64,000 nucleotides of DNA. It comes from VXNE01 sp965206615. GTDB taxonomy: Bacteria; Pseudomonadota; Gammaproteobacteria; Pseudomonadales; Azotimanducaceae. The position numbers were made by a program, and so were the translations under genes. Under the pieces are notes generated by a model. The model was given only the letters and a program-made list of their open reading frames with translations, searched no databases and was not told the origin of the DNA. Shown piece after piece: positions 1 through 8,225 of the stretch. The stretch's first letter is position 1; the number at the start of each line of letters is the position of its first letter. The stretch covers positions 558,001 through 622,000 of the forward strand of contig OZ242219.1 of the NCBI GenBank assembly GCA_965206615.1. Reading direction: 5' to 3'.

Positions 1-2
1 CG

Positions 3-329
3 GCGCGCTACGTGATGCTGAGTTCCATCAACAACGACGTGCACAGCACCTCGCCCATCGCGCACTACCACAAGGCCAAGGCCCATGCGGACAACCATCT
101 GCGCGAGACCGGGCTCGACTACACGATCGTGTGTCCCGGAGGACTGACCGACGAGCGGGTGACGGAGTTGGTGACGGTGCGTCCGGAGCTGCACGGGCGG
201 GGACTGACTGCGCGCGAGAATCTGGCCGCGGCGCTGGTCGGGTGCCTCGAGCTCGACAACACGGTGCGCAAGACGTTCAGCCTGCTCGATGGCGAGACAC
301 CCCTCGACGAGGCGCTGCGTGACGTGTGA
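3..329 (+). CDS. NAD(P)-binding SDR/NmrA-like protein, C-terminal part
   Basis: The gene is cut by the left edge of the window; the frame is open from base 3 and ends at a TGA at 327-329. The visible 108 residues contain YHKAKAHADNHL, which carries the Y-x-x-x-K pair of short-chain dehydrogenase-like folds, followed by LDYTIVCPGGLTDE, a stretch typical of the atypical SDR / NmrA-like family (YwnB-type). These proteins bind NAD(P) and act as reductases or redox sensors; the glycine-rich N-terminus lies outside the window, so cofactor binding cannot be checked. The reaction is unknown. Confidence 0.75.
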   Translation, partial: ARYVMLSSINNDVHSTSPIAHYHKAKAHADNHLRETGLDYTIVCPGGLTDERVTELVTVRPELHGRGLTARENLAAALVGCLELDNTVRKTFSLLDGETPLDEALRDV

Positions 330-416
330 CCCGGGGGTGCCACTCGGCCGCCGCGGGTCGTGTGGACATCGGCGCGACGATAAGATGTCCGCAAACGCGA
401 TCGCAGCGAGGCAGCC

Positions 417-1118
417 GTGAAGCCGATTTCCGCAGATTCCCACATCGTGGAGGGCCCGGATGTCTTCGCGGGCCTGGCCGAGCGCTTCGGCGACGCGGCG
501 CCTCGTGTCGTCCACGCCGCCGGCGAAGGCGACCGCATCGTCACCCCGGTGCGTGGGGCGCAGGGGATCAACGTCGCCCGCATGGGACTCGCCGCCTCGC
601 GCCTCGGACGTAACGAGCCGCTGGTCCGCAAGCCCGGGCGCAAGCCGGACGTCGCCCACATGCGGGATCCGGAGATCATGGCGCTTTTCTCCCAAGGCTA
701 TGCCGGGATGCGCAGGGGCCTCGTGGATGGCGCCTGGCGCCACGAAGATCAGGACGTGGACGGTCTCGGCGCCGAGTTTGTCTATCCGGGCTTCTTCGCC
801 ATGTTCAGCATGGCCAATACCGCGTTGCTCGTGGCCCTGCAGCGGGAACTGCGCAATCTGGACGAAGCGCCGGTCGGGCCGCCGCCGCACGAAATCTGGC
901 GGCGACAGTTCCACGCCACCATCGAGGACGATCGGCCGGCGCTGGCGACCCGCGAGTTCATCGGCGTGGAGAACCTCATGTGGGGTTCGGACTACCCGCA
1001 CACTGACTCGACGTGGCCCTGTTCGGGCGAGGTGCTCGACGAGCTGTTCGAGGCCGTCTCCGCGGCGGATCGCGCGAGGATCACCCGAGGCAACGTCAAG
1101 GCGCTGTACGGCGTCTGA
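417..1118 (+). CDS. Amidohydrolase-2 family protein with an internal deletion
   Basis: The start is a GTG at 417. The N-terminus (ISADSHIVEGPDVF) carries the D-x-H metal motif at residues 7-9, and the C-terminus carries WGSDYPHTDSTWP and RGNVKALYGV, both hallmarks of TIM-barrel amidohydrolase/decarboxylase-like proteins. The product is only 233 residues, whereas relatives are about 370-400. The reading passes directly from the first third (to about residue 143) into the last third. The central barrel strands with the usual HxxG and HxGH metal or substrate histidines, present in the 485-residue paralogue at 42133-43590, are absent. The frame is intact, so this looks like an in-frame deletion and the protein is probably inactive as a hydrolase. 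Confidence 0.75.
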   Translation: MKPISADSHIVEGPDVFAGLAERFGDAAPRVVHAAGEGDRIVTPVRGAQGINVARMGLAASRLGRNEPLVRKPGRKPDVAHMRDPEIMALFSQGYAGMRRGLVDGAWRHEDQDVDGLGAEFVYPGFFAMFSMANTALLVALQRELRNLDEAPVGPPPHEIWRRQFHATIEDDRPALATREFIGVENLMWGSDYPHTDSTWPCSGEVLDELFEAVSAADRARITRGNVKALYGV

Positions 1119-1171
1119 CGGCAGCGCGCACGGGTCGATTTCGCTGCCACGGGTGGGGACGCGTCCTCCCC

Positions 1172-1177
1172 TATAAT
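1172..1177 (+). promoter_or_regulatory. Candidate -10 box of the ccm operon
   Basis: A perfect TATAAT lies 9 bases upstream of the ccmA GTG start. No good -35 hexamer is visible 16-18 bases upstream. If this box is used, transcription would begin within a few bases of the start codon, giving a near-leaderless message. Confidence 0.35.
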
Positions 1178-1186
1178 GCAGGCCTT

Positions 1187-1792
1187 GTGGCCACTCCGTC
1201 GCACGAACCGTTGCTCTCGATTCGCGGTCTCGCCTGTCGTGCGAACGGACGGCCCCTGTTCGAGGGCATCGACATGACGCTCACCGCCGGGGACCTCATG
1301 GAATTGCGCGGTGCCAACGGCAGCGGCAAGACGACGCTGCTGCGGTGCGTTGCGGGCCTCCTGACGGAGGACGCGGGTGCGGTACGCGTGCGCGCCGGTG
1401 CGCGGCCGCTCTATCTTGGACACAAGCCGGGCGTGAATCCGATGTTGAGCCCCTTCGAGAATATTCGCTGGTACGTCGCCCTGGAGGGGCAGGCGTTCGA
1501 CCCGGGGCAATGCGAGGCAGCCCTCGAGGCGGTGGGTCTGGGAGTGGCAGCGCACGTGCCATGTGCCACGTTGTCCGCCGGACAGAAACGCCGGGCCGCT
1601 CTCGCGCGCCTGCTGGTCACGAGCGCACCGCTGTGGCTGCTCGACGAACCCTTCACGGCGTTGGACCCGGCGGGTCGGGAACTCGTCAGGACGCTGATCG
1701 CCCGACGCCGGACGGAGCACGGGGCGGTGGTCTGTGCGACGCACGAGAGCACCGGGTTGACGGGTGCCCGCACGATGGAGCTTGGCACGTGA
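1187..1792 (+). CDS. ccmA: Cytochrome c biogenesis ATP-binding protein CcmA
   Basis: This is the ATPase of the CcmABCD complex, which drives release of holo-CcmE during System I cytochrome c maturation at the inner membrane. The 201-residue product has Walker A GANGSGKTT at about residue 42, the ABC signature LSAGQ at about 129 and Walker B LWLLDEPF at about 149. The GTG at 1187 is chosen because it precedes the first conserved strand (LLSIRGLACR) by nine residues; longer in-frame extensions run back into the upstream gene and look non-homologous. The TGA overlaps the GTG of ccmB, as expected for the first gene of a coupled operon. Confidence 0.93.
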   Translation: MATPSHEPLLSIRGLACRANGRPLFEGIDMTLTAGDLMELRGANGSGKTTLLRCVAGLLTEDAGAVRVRAGARPLYLGHKPGVNPMLSPFENIRWYVALEGQAFDPGQCEAALEAVGLGVAAHVPCATLSAGQKRRAALARLLVTSAPLWLLDEPFTALDPAGRELVRTLIARRRTEHGAVVCATHESTGLTGARTMELGT

Positions 1793-2457
1793 GCCTGGTC
1801 GTGGCGCAGGCGCGGCGCGATCTCCTCGTCGCGGTGCGCTCGCGCGGGGACGCGGCCCATCCGCTGTCTTTCTTCATCCTGACGGTGGTGCTCTTCGGGC
1901 TCGGCATGGGACCGGACCGCGCCGTGCTCGGTGAAGTGGGGCCGGGCATCGTCTGGGTGCTGGCGCTGCTCGCGACGATGATGTCGACCGAGAGCATGTT
2001 CCGGCGTGATTTCGAAGACGGGACCCTGGAGCAGATGCTGCTGCACGGGCGGCCCCTGTTCGTGGCGGTGCTCGGCAAGCTGTTCGCGCATTGGTGCACC
2101 AGCGGACTGCTGTTGACGGTCCTGTCGCCGCTGGCGGCCCTGATGTTGCAGGTGCGCGCGGAGGCCGTACCGACGCTGGCGGCCAGCCTGGTCCTCGGCA
2201 CGCCGACGCTGACCCTGATCGGCGCGGTCGCCGCGGCGCTGACCGTCAGCCTGGGTCGGGGTGGCGTTCTGGCGGCGGTGATTGCCCTGCCGCTGTTCGT
2301 TCCCGTCCTGATCTTCGGCGCCGGGGCGGGCCTCGCCGCGGCCGCGGGTACCAGCCCGGCGGGGCAGCTGATGTGGCTTGCGGTCCTGCTCGCAGCAGCG
2401 GTGACGCTCGCGCCGTTCGCGGTGGGGCTCGCGCTCAAGGTGAGCCAGGAGTACTGA
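1789..2457 (+). CDS. ccmB: Haem exporter protein CcmB
   Basis: This is the membrane partner of CcmA in the CcmABCD complex. The 222-residue product has the usual CcmB length and six hydrophobic segments, with the conserved early stretch MMSTESMFRRDFEDGTLEQ at about residues 60-80. The start is the GTG at 1789, which overlaps the ccmA stop as GTGA and indicates translational coupling. The next gene begins two bases after its stop. Confidence 0.93.
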   Translation: MSLVVAQARRDLLVAVRSRGDAAHPLSFFILTVVLFGLGMGPDRAVLGEVGPGIVWVLALLATMMSTESMFRRDFEDGTLEQMLLHGRPLFVAVLGKLFAHWCTSGLLLTVLSPLAALMLQVRAEAVPTLAASLVLGTPTLTLIGAVAAALTVSLGRGGVLAAVIALPLFVPVLIFGAGAGLAAAAGTSPAGQLMWLAVLLAAAVTLAPFAVGLALKVSQEY

Positions 2458-2458
2458 G

Positions 2459-3208
2459 TTGGGCCGGTTCAGCACCTGGTTTCACAGGATGGGATCGCCG
2501 CGTTGGTTCTTCGACCTGTCGCGGCCGTGGCTTATGGGGTTCGCCGCGTTGGGTGGCGCGCTGCTCGCGGTGGGTACGGTATGGGGTCTCGGCTTCGCGC
2601 CGTCGGACTACCAGCAGGGGGACAGCTATCGGATCATCTACATCCACGTGCCGTCCGCGCATCTGGCGGAGGCGCTCTACGTCGCGATGGGGGTGGCTGG
2701 CGTGGTGCTCCTGGTGTGGCGGATGAAGCTGGCGGACATGTTCATCGCGGTGACGGCGCCCGTGGGCATGGCCATCACTGGGGTGGCGCTCGTGACCGGC
2801 GCCATCTGGGGGCGTCCGACCTGGGGTGCCTGGTGGGTCTGGGATGCGCGGACCACGTCGGTGCTGGTGCTCTTCTTCCTGTATGTCGGGATCCTGGCGC
2901 TGCGCGAGGCCGTTCCGCGCGCGGAGCAGGCTGGCCGGGCCGCCGCGATCCTGGCCATCGTCGGGACGGTGAACGTGCCGATCATCAAGTACTCTGTCGA
3001 CTGGTGGCTGACCCTGCACCAGCCGGCCAGCATCACCTTCACGGCGGCCCCGGCGATGCCGCCCTCGATGTGGGTGCCGCTGCTGGTGAATTTCCTGGGT
3101 TTCTATTGCTTCCTGGCGGCGGTCGTTGTCGCCGGGTTGCGCAACGAGATCCTCCTGCGCGAGGCGGACGCCCAGTGGGTCCGCGAATGGATGGACGAGG
3201 CGTCATGA
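2459..3208 (+). CDS. ccmC: Haem transporter / haem-handling protein CcmC
   Basis: CcmC binds haem on the periplasmic side of the inner membrane and presents it to CcmE. The 249-residue product carries the tryptophan-rich WWD signature (WGRPTWGAWWVWDART) at about residues 116-132, flanked by the conserved loop histidines (YIHVPSAH near 61-68 and LHQPASI near 184). Six membrane spans are apparent. The start codon is a rare TTG at 2459, one base after the ccmB stop; this fits the homologous N-terminus better than any later codon. Confidence 0.94.
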   Translation: MGRFSTWFHRMGSPRWFFDLSRPWLMGFAALGGALLAVGTVWGLGFAPSDYQQGDSYRIIYIHVPSAHLAEALYVAMGVAGVVLLVWRMKLADMFIAVTAPVGMAITGVALVTGAIWGRPTWGAWWVWDARTTSVLVLFFLYVGILALREAVPRAEQAGRAAAILAIVGTVNVPIIKYSVDWWLTLHQPASITFTAAPAMPPSMWVPLLVNFLGFYCFLAAVVVAGLRNEILLREADAQWVREWMDEAS

Positions 3209-3381
3209 GCGAAGCGCTGATCGATTTCGTTGCGATGGGAGGCCACGGCCTCTACGTGTGGCTCGCATACGGCATCGCCTTTGCCATACTGGGGACCCTG
3301 GGCATCCGCCCGTTCTTCGTGCGGCGACGCCTGATCGCCGGTGCGCGCGCGGGGCGCCGGCCAGGGGGGAACGCGCCATGA
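3205..3381 (+). CDS. ccmD: Haem exporter accessory protein CcmD
   Basis: This small 58-residue protein has one transmembrane helix (about residues 13-33, YVWLAYGIAFAILGTLGIRP) followed by an arginine-rich cytoplasmic tail (RRRLIAGARAGRR). That is the normal CcmD layout; CcmD retains or releases holo-CcmE in the CcmABC complex. It starts at an ATG that overlaps the ccmC stop (ATGA) and ends overlapping the ccmE start. Confidence 0.9.
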   Translation: MSEALIDFVAMGGHGLYVWLAYGIAFAILGTLGIRPFFVRRRLIAGARAGRRPGGNAP

Positions 3382-3815
3382 ACCGGGTTCGGCGTGGCCG
3401 CCTGATCGCGACCGTATTCCTGCTCGCCGGAGCGGCCGCGACGGTCGGTCTCGTGCTTGCGGCGCTGAACGAGAACATCAACGCCTTCCACCCGCCGGAA
3501 GCGATCGCAAGCGGGGCGGCGCCGGTGGGGGTCACGATTCGCGGCGGCGGCATGGTCGCGCCGGGCAGCGTGTCGTGGGATGCCGAGGGCCTCGGGGTGT
3601 CGTTCGTGCTGACGGACTTCCAGGGGTCGGACTTCACGGTGCGTCATGTCGGCATTCTTCCGGACCTGTTTCGCGAGGACCAGGGTGTGCTCGTGACGGG
3701 CGAGCTGGATGGCGCAGGAACGTTCCTCGCGCACGAGGTGCTCGCGAAACACGACGAGAACTACATGCCGCCGGAACTGGCTGGAATGAAGGCCCACGAG
3801 GGGACGGTCAGGTGA
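3378..3815 (+). CDS. ccmE: Cytochrome c maturation haem chaperone CcmE
   Basis: CcmE is a periplasmic, membrane-anchored chaperone that binds haem covalently and transfers it to CcmF/H. The 145-residue product has an N-terminal anchor (about residues 10-30) and an OB-fold domain. The haem-binding motif LAKHDENYMPPE places the covalent histidine at about residue 125 with the conserved tyrosine four residues later. The ATG overlaps the ccmD stop and its own stop overlaps the ccmF GTG. Confidence 0.95.
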   Translation: MNRVRRGRLIATVFLLAGAAATVGLVLAALNENINAFHPPEAIASGAAPVGVTIRGGGMVAPGSVSWDAEGLGVSFVLTDFQGSDFTVRHVGILPDLFREDQGVLVTGELDGAGTFLAHEVLAKHDENYMPPELAGMKAHEGTVR

Positions 3816-5749
3816 TCGTCGAACTCGGTCACTTCGCCACTATCGTCGCGTTCGCGATGGCCATCGGCCTTGCCGCCGCGGGCTATGCGAGCGCGACGAA
3901 CGCCGCCTGGCGAAGTGCCGCCGGGACGCTCGCGGCCGGACAGCTCGCACTGCTGATCGTGGGGTTCGGAGCGCTGGTCCAGGCGTTCCTTGCAAGCGAC
4001 TTCTCCGTCGCCTATGTCGCGGAGAACTCGAACACGCACTTGCCCTGGTACTACCGGGTGAGTGCGATCTGGGGTGCCCACGAAGGCTCCTTCCTCCTGT
4101 GGACGACGATCATGGCGGCCTGGACCTGGGCGGTCAGTATCGGGGGGCGCCGCCTCCCGGCGGAAATCCACGGCCGTGTGCTCGGCACGCTCGGGCTCCT
4201 GAACGCCGGGTTTCTGCTGTTCCTGCTGAGCACCAGCAGTCCGTTCGAGCGACTCGTGCCGGGGGTTCCCGCCGAGGGTGCCGACCTGAACCCGCTGCTG
4301 CAGGATTTCGGCCTGATCGTGCATCCGCCCCTGCTTTACACCGGCTACGTGGGGTTTGCGGTGGCGTTCTCGTTTGCCATCGCCGCGCTCCTGACGGGCC
4401 GCCTCGACACGGTGTGGGCACGGTGGACGAGACCCTGGACGAACGTCGCATGGGCCTTCCTCACGGTGGGGATTGCGCTCGGCAGCTGGTGGGCCTACTA
4501 CGAGCTTGGCTGGGGCGGCTGGTGGTTCTGGGACCCGGTGGAGAACGCTTCGTTCATGCCCTGGCTGGCAGGCACCGCGCTCGTCCACTCGCTGGCCGTG
4601 ACGGAGAAGCGCGGCGCTTTCAAGAGCTGGACGCTGTTCCTGGCCTTGGCGGCGTTTTCGCTGTCCCTGCTCGGAGCCTTCATCGTACGCTCCGGGGTGC
4701 TCACTTCCGTACATGCCTTCGCGGTCGACCCCGAGCGCGGTCTCTTCCTGCTGGTGCTGCTGGTGCTGACGATCGGCGGTGCACTGGTGCTCTATGCGCT
4801 ACGCGCGCCGGGAGTCGGCAGCCGGGCGCGCTTCGAGGGTGCGTCCCGGGAACTGCTGCTGCTCACCAACAACGTGATCCTGGTGGTGGCGCTCGCGGTG
4901 GTGATGATCGGCACGCTGTATCCACTCGCCTACGAGGCGGCGACCGGCGGTGACAAGATCTCCATCGGACCGCCTTATTTCAACCGGGTGTTCGTCCCGC
5001 TCATGTGTGGACTGGCGGCATGCCTGGCGGTGGCCCCCATCGCGCGGTGGAAACGTACGCCCTGGAGGCTCTTTCGGGGCGCCGCCCTGATGGGTGTCGC
5101 CGGGGCGGCGCTGGGCGTCGCGCTGCCGCTCCTCCTTGCCGGGACCGTGCAGTTCGGCTCGACCCTGGCCATCGCGCTCGCCGCATGGATCGTCCTGGTA
5201 CACGCGGCGGACGCCTGGCGCCGCCGTTCCGCGCTGACGCGGGGTTATGCCGGCATGGTCGTGGCGCATGTGGGATTCGCCGTGAGCCTCGCGGGCATCG
5301 CCGTGACGAGCGAGTTCTCGCATGCGGTCGACGCGCGCATGGCGGTCGGCGAGACGGTGACGCTGAACGGCGTGGACTACCGCTTCGCGGACCTGCGCCG
5401 GGTGCAGGGGGCGAACTACGTCGCGGACCGCGGTGAATTCGTGACCGGCGGCGGGGTCGCTCTGTATCCGGAGAAACGCTTTTACGAGGCCCGGGGACAG
5501 GTCATGACGGAAGCGGGAATCTCCGGGGGGTTCCTGCGCGACTTCTATGTCACCCTGGGTGAGAAGCTGCCGGACGGCACCTGGGCGGTCCGCATCAACG
5601 ACAAGCCGCTGGTGCGCTGGGTGTGGCTCGGCGCGTTGCTCATCGGTCTTGGCGGCACGTTGGCGATCACGGATCCCCGCTATCGGCGTCTCGGGCGGCG
5701 GCCGGCGGAACCCGCCGCGGGCGCCGTCGCGCCCGCGGCATCGGCGTGA
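3812..5749 (+). CDS. ccmF: Cytochrome c haem lyase subunit CcmF
   Basis: CcmF is the large inner-membrane component of the haem ligation complex that reduces haem and attaches it to apocytochrome. The 645-residue protein has about 14 hydrophobic segments and the WWD motif GWGGWWFWDPVENASF at about residues 232-247. Conserved histidine-containing loops (HEGSFLLW near 90 and HPPLLYTGY near 170) are present. The GTG at 3812 overlaps the ccmE stop as GTGA and gives the standard N-terminus. Confidence 0.95.
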   Translation: MIVELGHFATIVAFAMAIGLAAAGYASATNAAWRSAAGTLAAGQLALLIVGFGALVQAFLASDFSVAYVAENSNTHLPWYYRVSAIWGAHEGSFLLWTTIMAAWTWAVSIGGRRLPAEIHGRVLGTLGLLNAGFLLFLLSTSSPFERLVPGVPAEGADLNPLLQDFGLIVHPPLLYTGYVGFAVAFSFAIAALLTGRLDTVWARWTRPWTNVAWAFLTVGIALGSWWAYYELGWGGWWFWDPVENASFMPWLAGTALVHSLAVTEKRGAFKSWTLFLALAAFSLSLLGAFIVRSGVLTSVHAFAVDPERGLFLLVLLVLTIGGALVLYALRAPGVGSRARFEGASRELLLLTNNVILVVALAVVMIGTLYPLAYEAATGGDKISIGPPYFNRVFVPLMCGLAACLAVAPIARWKRTPWRLFRGAALMGVAGAALGVALPLLLAGTVQFGSTLAIALAAWIVLVHAADAWRRRSALTRGYAGMVVAHVGFAVSLAGIAVTSEFSHAVDARMAVGETVTLNGVDYRFADLRRVQGANYVADRGEFVTGGGVALYPEKRFYEARGQVMTEAGISGGFLRDFYVTLGEKLPDGTWAVRINDKPLVRWVWLGALLIGLGGTLAITDPRYRRLGRRPAEPAAGAVAPAASA

Positions 5750-6291
5750 CCCGCGCCCAGCGCGTCCTGCCGCTGGCGGCGTTCGTCCTGCTGGCGACGA
5801 TCCTGTACCTGGGATTCACGCTGAACGACCCGAAGCTGCTGCCCTCCGCCCTGGTCGGGAAGTCCTTTCCGGACTTTGACCTGCCGGTGCTCGGTGCAGG
5901 GAACCGGCGGGCGACGCGGGCGGACGTGGAGGGCGAGGTGCATCTGGTCAACGTCTGGGCGACGTGGTGTCCGACCTGCCTTGCGGAGCATGCCGAGTTG
6001 CTGCGCATCCGGCGCGAGGCGGGTCTCTCGATCGTCGGCGTCAACTACAAGGACGACCCCGCCGAGGCGGTCGCCTGGCTGGATCGCCATGGCGATCCGT
6101 ATGACTTCAATGTCGTGGACGCGAGCGGCGACCTGGGGGTCGACCTCGGCGTCTACGGGGCACCGGAGACTTTTCTCGTGGATGCCGATGGCACGATCCG
6201 TTACAAGCGGGTTGGCGAGGTCAACCGGTGGGTGTGGGATGCGGAGATCGCGCCGGCGCTGCAGCGGCTTCGGGCGGCGGCCCGTGAGTGA
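5746..6291 (+). CDS. ccmG: Thiol:disulfide interchange protein CcmG/DsbE
   Basis: This membrane-tethered periplasmic thioredoxin keeps apocytochrome haem-binding cysteines reduced. The 181-residue product has an N-terminal anchor (about residues 7-24), then a thioredoxin fold with active site WATWCPTC (Cys75 and Cys78) and the conserved cis-proline loop YGAPETFLVD near residue 145. The GTG start overlaps the ccmF stop (GTGA). The stop lies inside the start region of ccmH. Confidence 0.94.
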   Translation: MTRAQRVLPLAAFVLLATILYLGFTLNDPKLLPSALVGKSFPDFDLPVLGAGNRRATRADVEGEVHLVNVWATWCPTCLAEHAELLRIRREAGLSIVGVNYKDDPAEAVAWLDRHGDPYDFNVVDASGDLGVDLGVYGAPETFLVDADGTIRYKRVGEVNRWVWDAEIAPALQRLRAAARE

Positions 6292-6796
6292 CTCCCGCAC
6301 GTGGACCCGTCGGGCCACGTGGCTGTGGATCGCGGCGCTGGGGGTGGCGGGGGCCGCGTTCGCCGCCTCGCCTATCGATGGTTTCGGGTTTGTCGACCGC
6401 GAGACGGCCGAACGATATCAGGCGTTGCTCGCGGAGTTCCGTTGCCCGAAGTGCCTGAACGAGTCGATTGCGAGTTCGGGCGCGCCGATCGCGGTGGATC
6501 TGCGCCGGACGGTCAGGCGGCTGCTCGAGTCCGGCGCCACGGACGAGGACATCCGCGCCTACCTGCAGGAGCGCTACGGCGACTTCGTCCTCTACGACCC
6601 GCCGATGAAACCGGGCACATGGTTGCTGTGGCTGTCGCCGCTCGTCCTCGCCTGTGTCGGTCTCGCCGTGCTCGCGCGTGCCGGGGCACGGCGCCATGCG
6701 CCCGGCCTGACCGCGGCCGAACGCGAGCGGCTTGCACGGCTGGTCGAGGATGCCGGCGCGGACGCCGCGGTGCATCCGCGCGGAGACGCCGGGTGA
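6284..6796 (+). CDS. ccmH: Cytochrome c maturation protein CcmH (CycL)
   Basis: CcmH is a thiol oxidoreductase subunit of the haem lyase. The 170-residue product has an export signal or anchor (about residues 10-28), the redox motif FRCPKCLNESIASSGAP with Cys54 and Cys57, and a C-terminal membrane helix near residues 107-128. That is the short, CycL-type form; the TPR part is the separate next gene. The GTG at 6284 overlaps ccmG by eight bases. A longer hypothetical start upstream lies within ccmG and is not credible. Confidence 0.92.
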   Translation: MSDSRTWTRRATWLWIAALGVAGAAFAASPIDGFGFVDRETAERYQALLAEFRCPKCLNESIASSGAPIAVDLRRTVRRLLESGATDEDIRAYLQERYGDFVLYDPPMKPGTWLLWLSPLVLACVGLAVLARAGARRHAPGLTAAERERLARLVEDAGADAAVHPRGDAG

Positions 6797-8088
6797 TCGG
6801 GGTCTACGCGGCTGTCGTGCTGCTCGCGTCGCTGGCCGCGCTGTACGTGGTCTTTGGCGCGCGGCGCGGCGGCCGTGCGGGCAGCGACCGGGCACGCGCC
6901 AACCTCGGAGTGTTTGTGGACCGTCGGCGGGAACTCGCTGTCGAGGGTCGCATGCAGGGCCTCGCGGACACCGAGATCGCCGTGCTGGAGGAGGAGTTGG
7001 CCGCGAGTGTCGTCGACGAACTGCCGGAGAGCGTACCGGGGGACCCTGGCGACACGACCGCGCCGCCGGTGTCCCGCACGGTCGCGGCCGTGTTGCTGGC
7101 CGCGGTGGCCAGTGTTGCGCTCTACGCGTTCTGGGGCGAACCGGATGTTCGCCTCCTCGCCCGGGCCGGCGAGATCCTGCGGGACTCCAACCCGCCGCAG
7201 GATACGCTGGCGGAGCTCGACGCCGCCTTGACGGCGCGTGTCGCGCGGCGGCCCGAGGACGGGGACAGCCTCGTCCACCTTGGACACCTGAGGGTGCGCC
7301 GACAGGATTTCCAGGGCGCCGCCCGGATCTTTGCCGGGCTTCGGGAGTCGACCGGTGCGGATCCGGGGATCGAGGCCTCCTGGGCGCAGGCGCGCTATCT
7401 CGCGGACGGCGGACGGATATCGGTGGACACCCGGGCGGCCATCGACAGGGTGGTGGCGGCCAGGCCGGACGACCCCATGATGCTGGAGCTGCTGGCGATG
7501 GATGCCATGCGGCGCGATGACTTTGCCGAAGCGGCCAGGCACCTCGCGAGTCTGCTGCGGGTGACGCCGGCCGGTCCGCGGCGCGCGCTGTTCGGCGAGG
7601 CGCTGGTCCTGGCGCACGCGCGGCTCGTGCCGGAAGGGGAGCCGGCGGCCACGGGAGCCGACGCCGGCCGGCGGACCCCGGTGGAGCGGGCGGAGACACC
7701 CGGTGCGTCTGAAGTGCCTGGTCCCGATCCGGCGTCGGGCACGTCCCGGGGCGGCGTGGCCGTGGCGGTGTCGGTCTCCCCGGCGCTGACCGTGGATGCG
7801 GGCGCCACCGTATTCGTGATCGCGCGCGATCCGTCCGGGCCGGCGGGGCCGCCGTACGCGGTGCGCCGTCTTGCCGTGGCCGACCTGCCCGCGCGCGTGG
7901 AGCTCGGCGATGCCGATGCCATGCTTCCCGGTCGGCGGCTCTCGGATCTCGAAACCGTCGAACTCGTCGCGAGGATCAGCGTGAACGGGTCGCCGATGCG
8001 CGCTGCCGGGGACTTCGAGAGCGTGGCGCGGACGACCCGCATCGGGGCGGAAACGGTCCTGCTCGACATCGCCCGGCAGGTCCCCTGA
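6793..8088 (+). CDS. ccmI: Cytochrome c biogenesis TPR protein CcmI (CycH)
   Basis: CcmI is an apocytochrome chaperone that recognises the C-terminal helix of the substrate. The 431-residue product has an N-terminal membrane helix (about residues 2-21), a cytoplasmic loop with a coiled character, a second helix near 95-112, then tetratricopeptide-like repeats (about 125-270) and a C-terminal beta-rich CycH domain after a low-complexity Pro/Gly/Ala linker near 285-320. Start GTG 6793 overlaps the ccmH stop. It closes the ccm operon; a 137-bp gap follows before smc. Confidence 0.88.
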   Translation: MIGVYAAVVLLASLAALYVVFGARRGGRAGSDRARANLGVFVDRRRELAVEGRMQGLADTEIAVLEEELAASVVDELPESVPGDPGDTTAPPVSRTVAAVLLAAVASVALYAFWGEPDVRLLARAGEILRDSNPPQDTLAELDAALTARVARRPEDGDSLVHLGHLRVRRQDFQGAARIFAGLRESTGADPGIEASWAQARYLADGGRISVDTRAAIDRVVAARPDDPMMLELLAMDAMRRDDFAEAARHLASLLRVTPAGPRRALFGEALVLAHARLVPEGEPAATGADAGRRTPVERAETPGASEVPGPDPASGTSRGGVAVAVSVSPALTVDAGATVFVIARDPSGPAGPPYAVRRLAVADLPARVELGDADAMLPGRRLSDLETVELVARISVNGSPMRAAGDFESVARTTRIGAETVLLDIARQVP

Positions 8089-8225
8089 GCGCGGCGGCGT
8101 AACGCTGCTGCCTCCCCTTCACGCCGGACGGGTGCAAGGTGTATCTAACGACTTAACAAAGGTGCAATCCCGGAGGCATTCCCTTACACTCGCTGCGTCC
8201 CTTACGGGAAGGATGACGACGCCAG

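Noticed and set aside
8089..8225. smc promoter with TTAACA and TACACT
   Set aside because: The spacing of 26 bases is too long for a normal sigma-70 promoter and the alternative -35 matches poorly.
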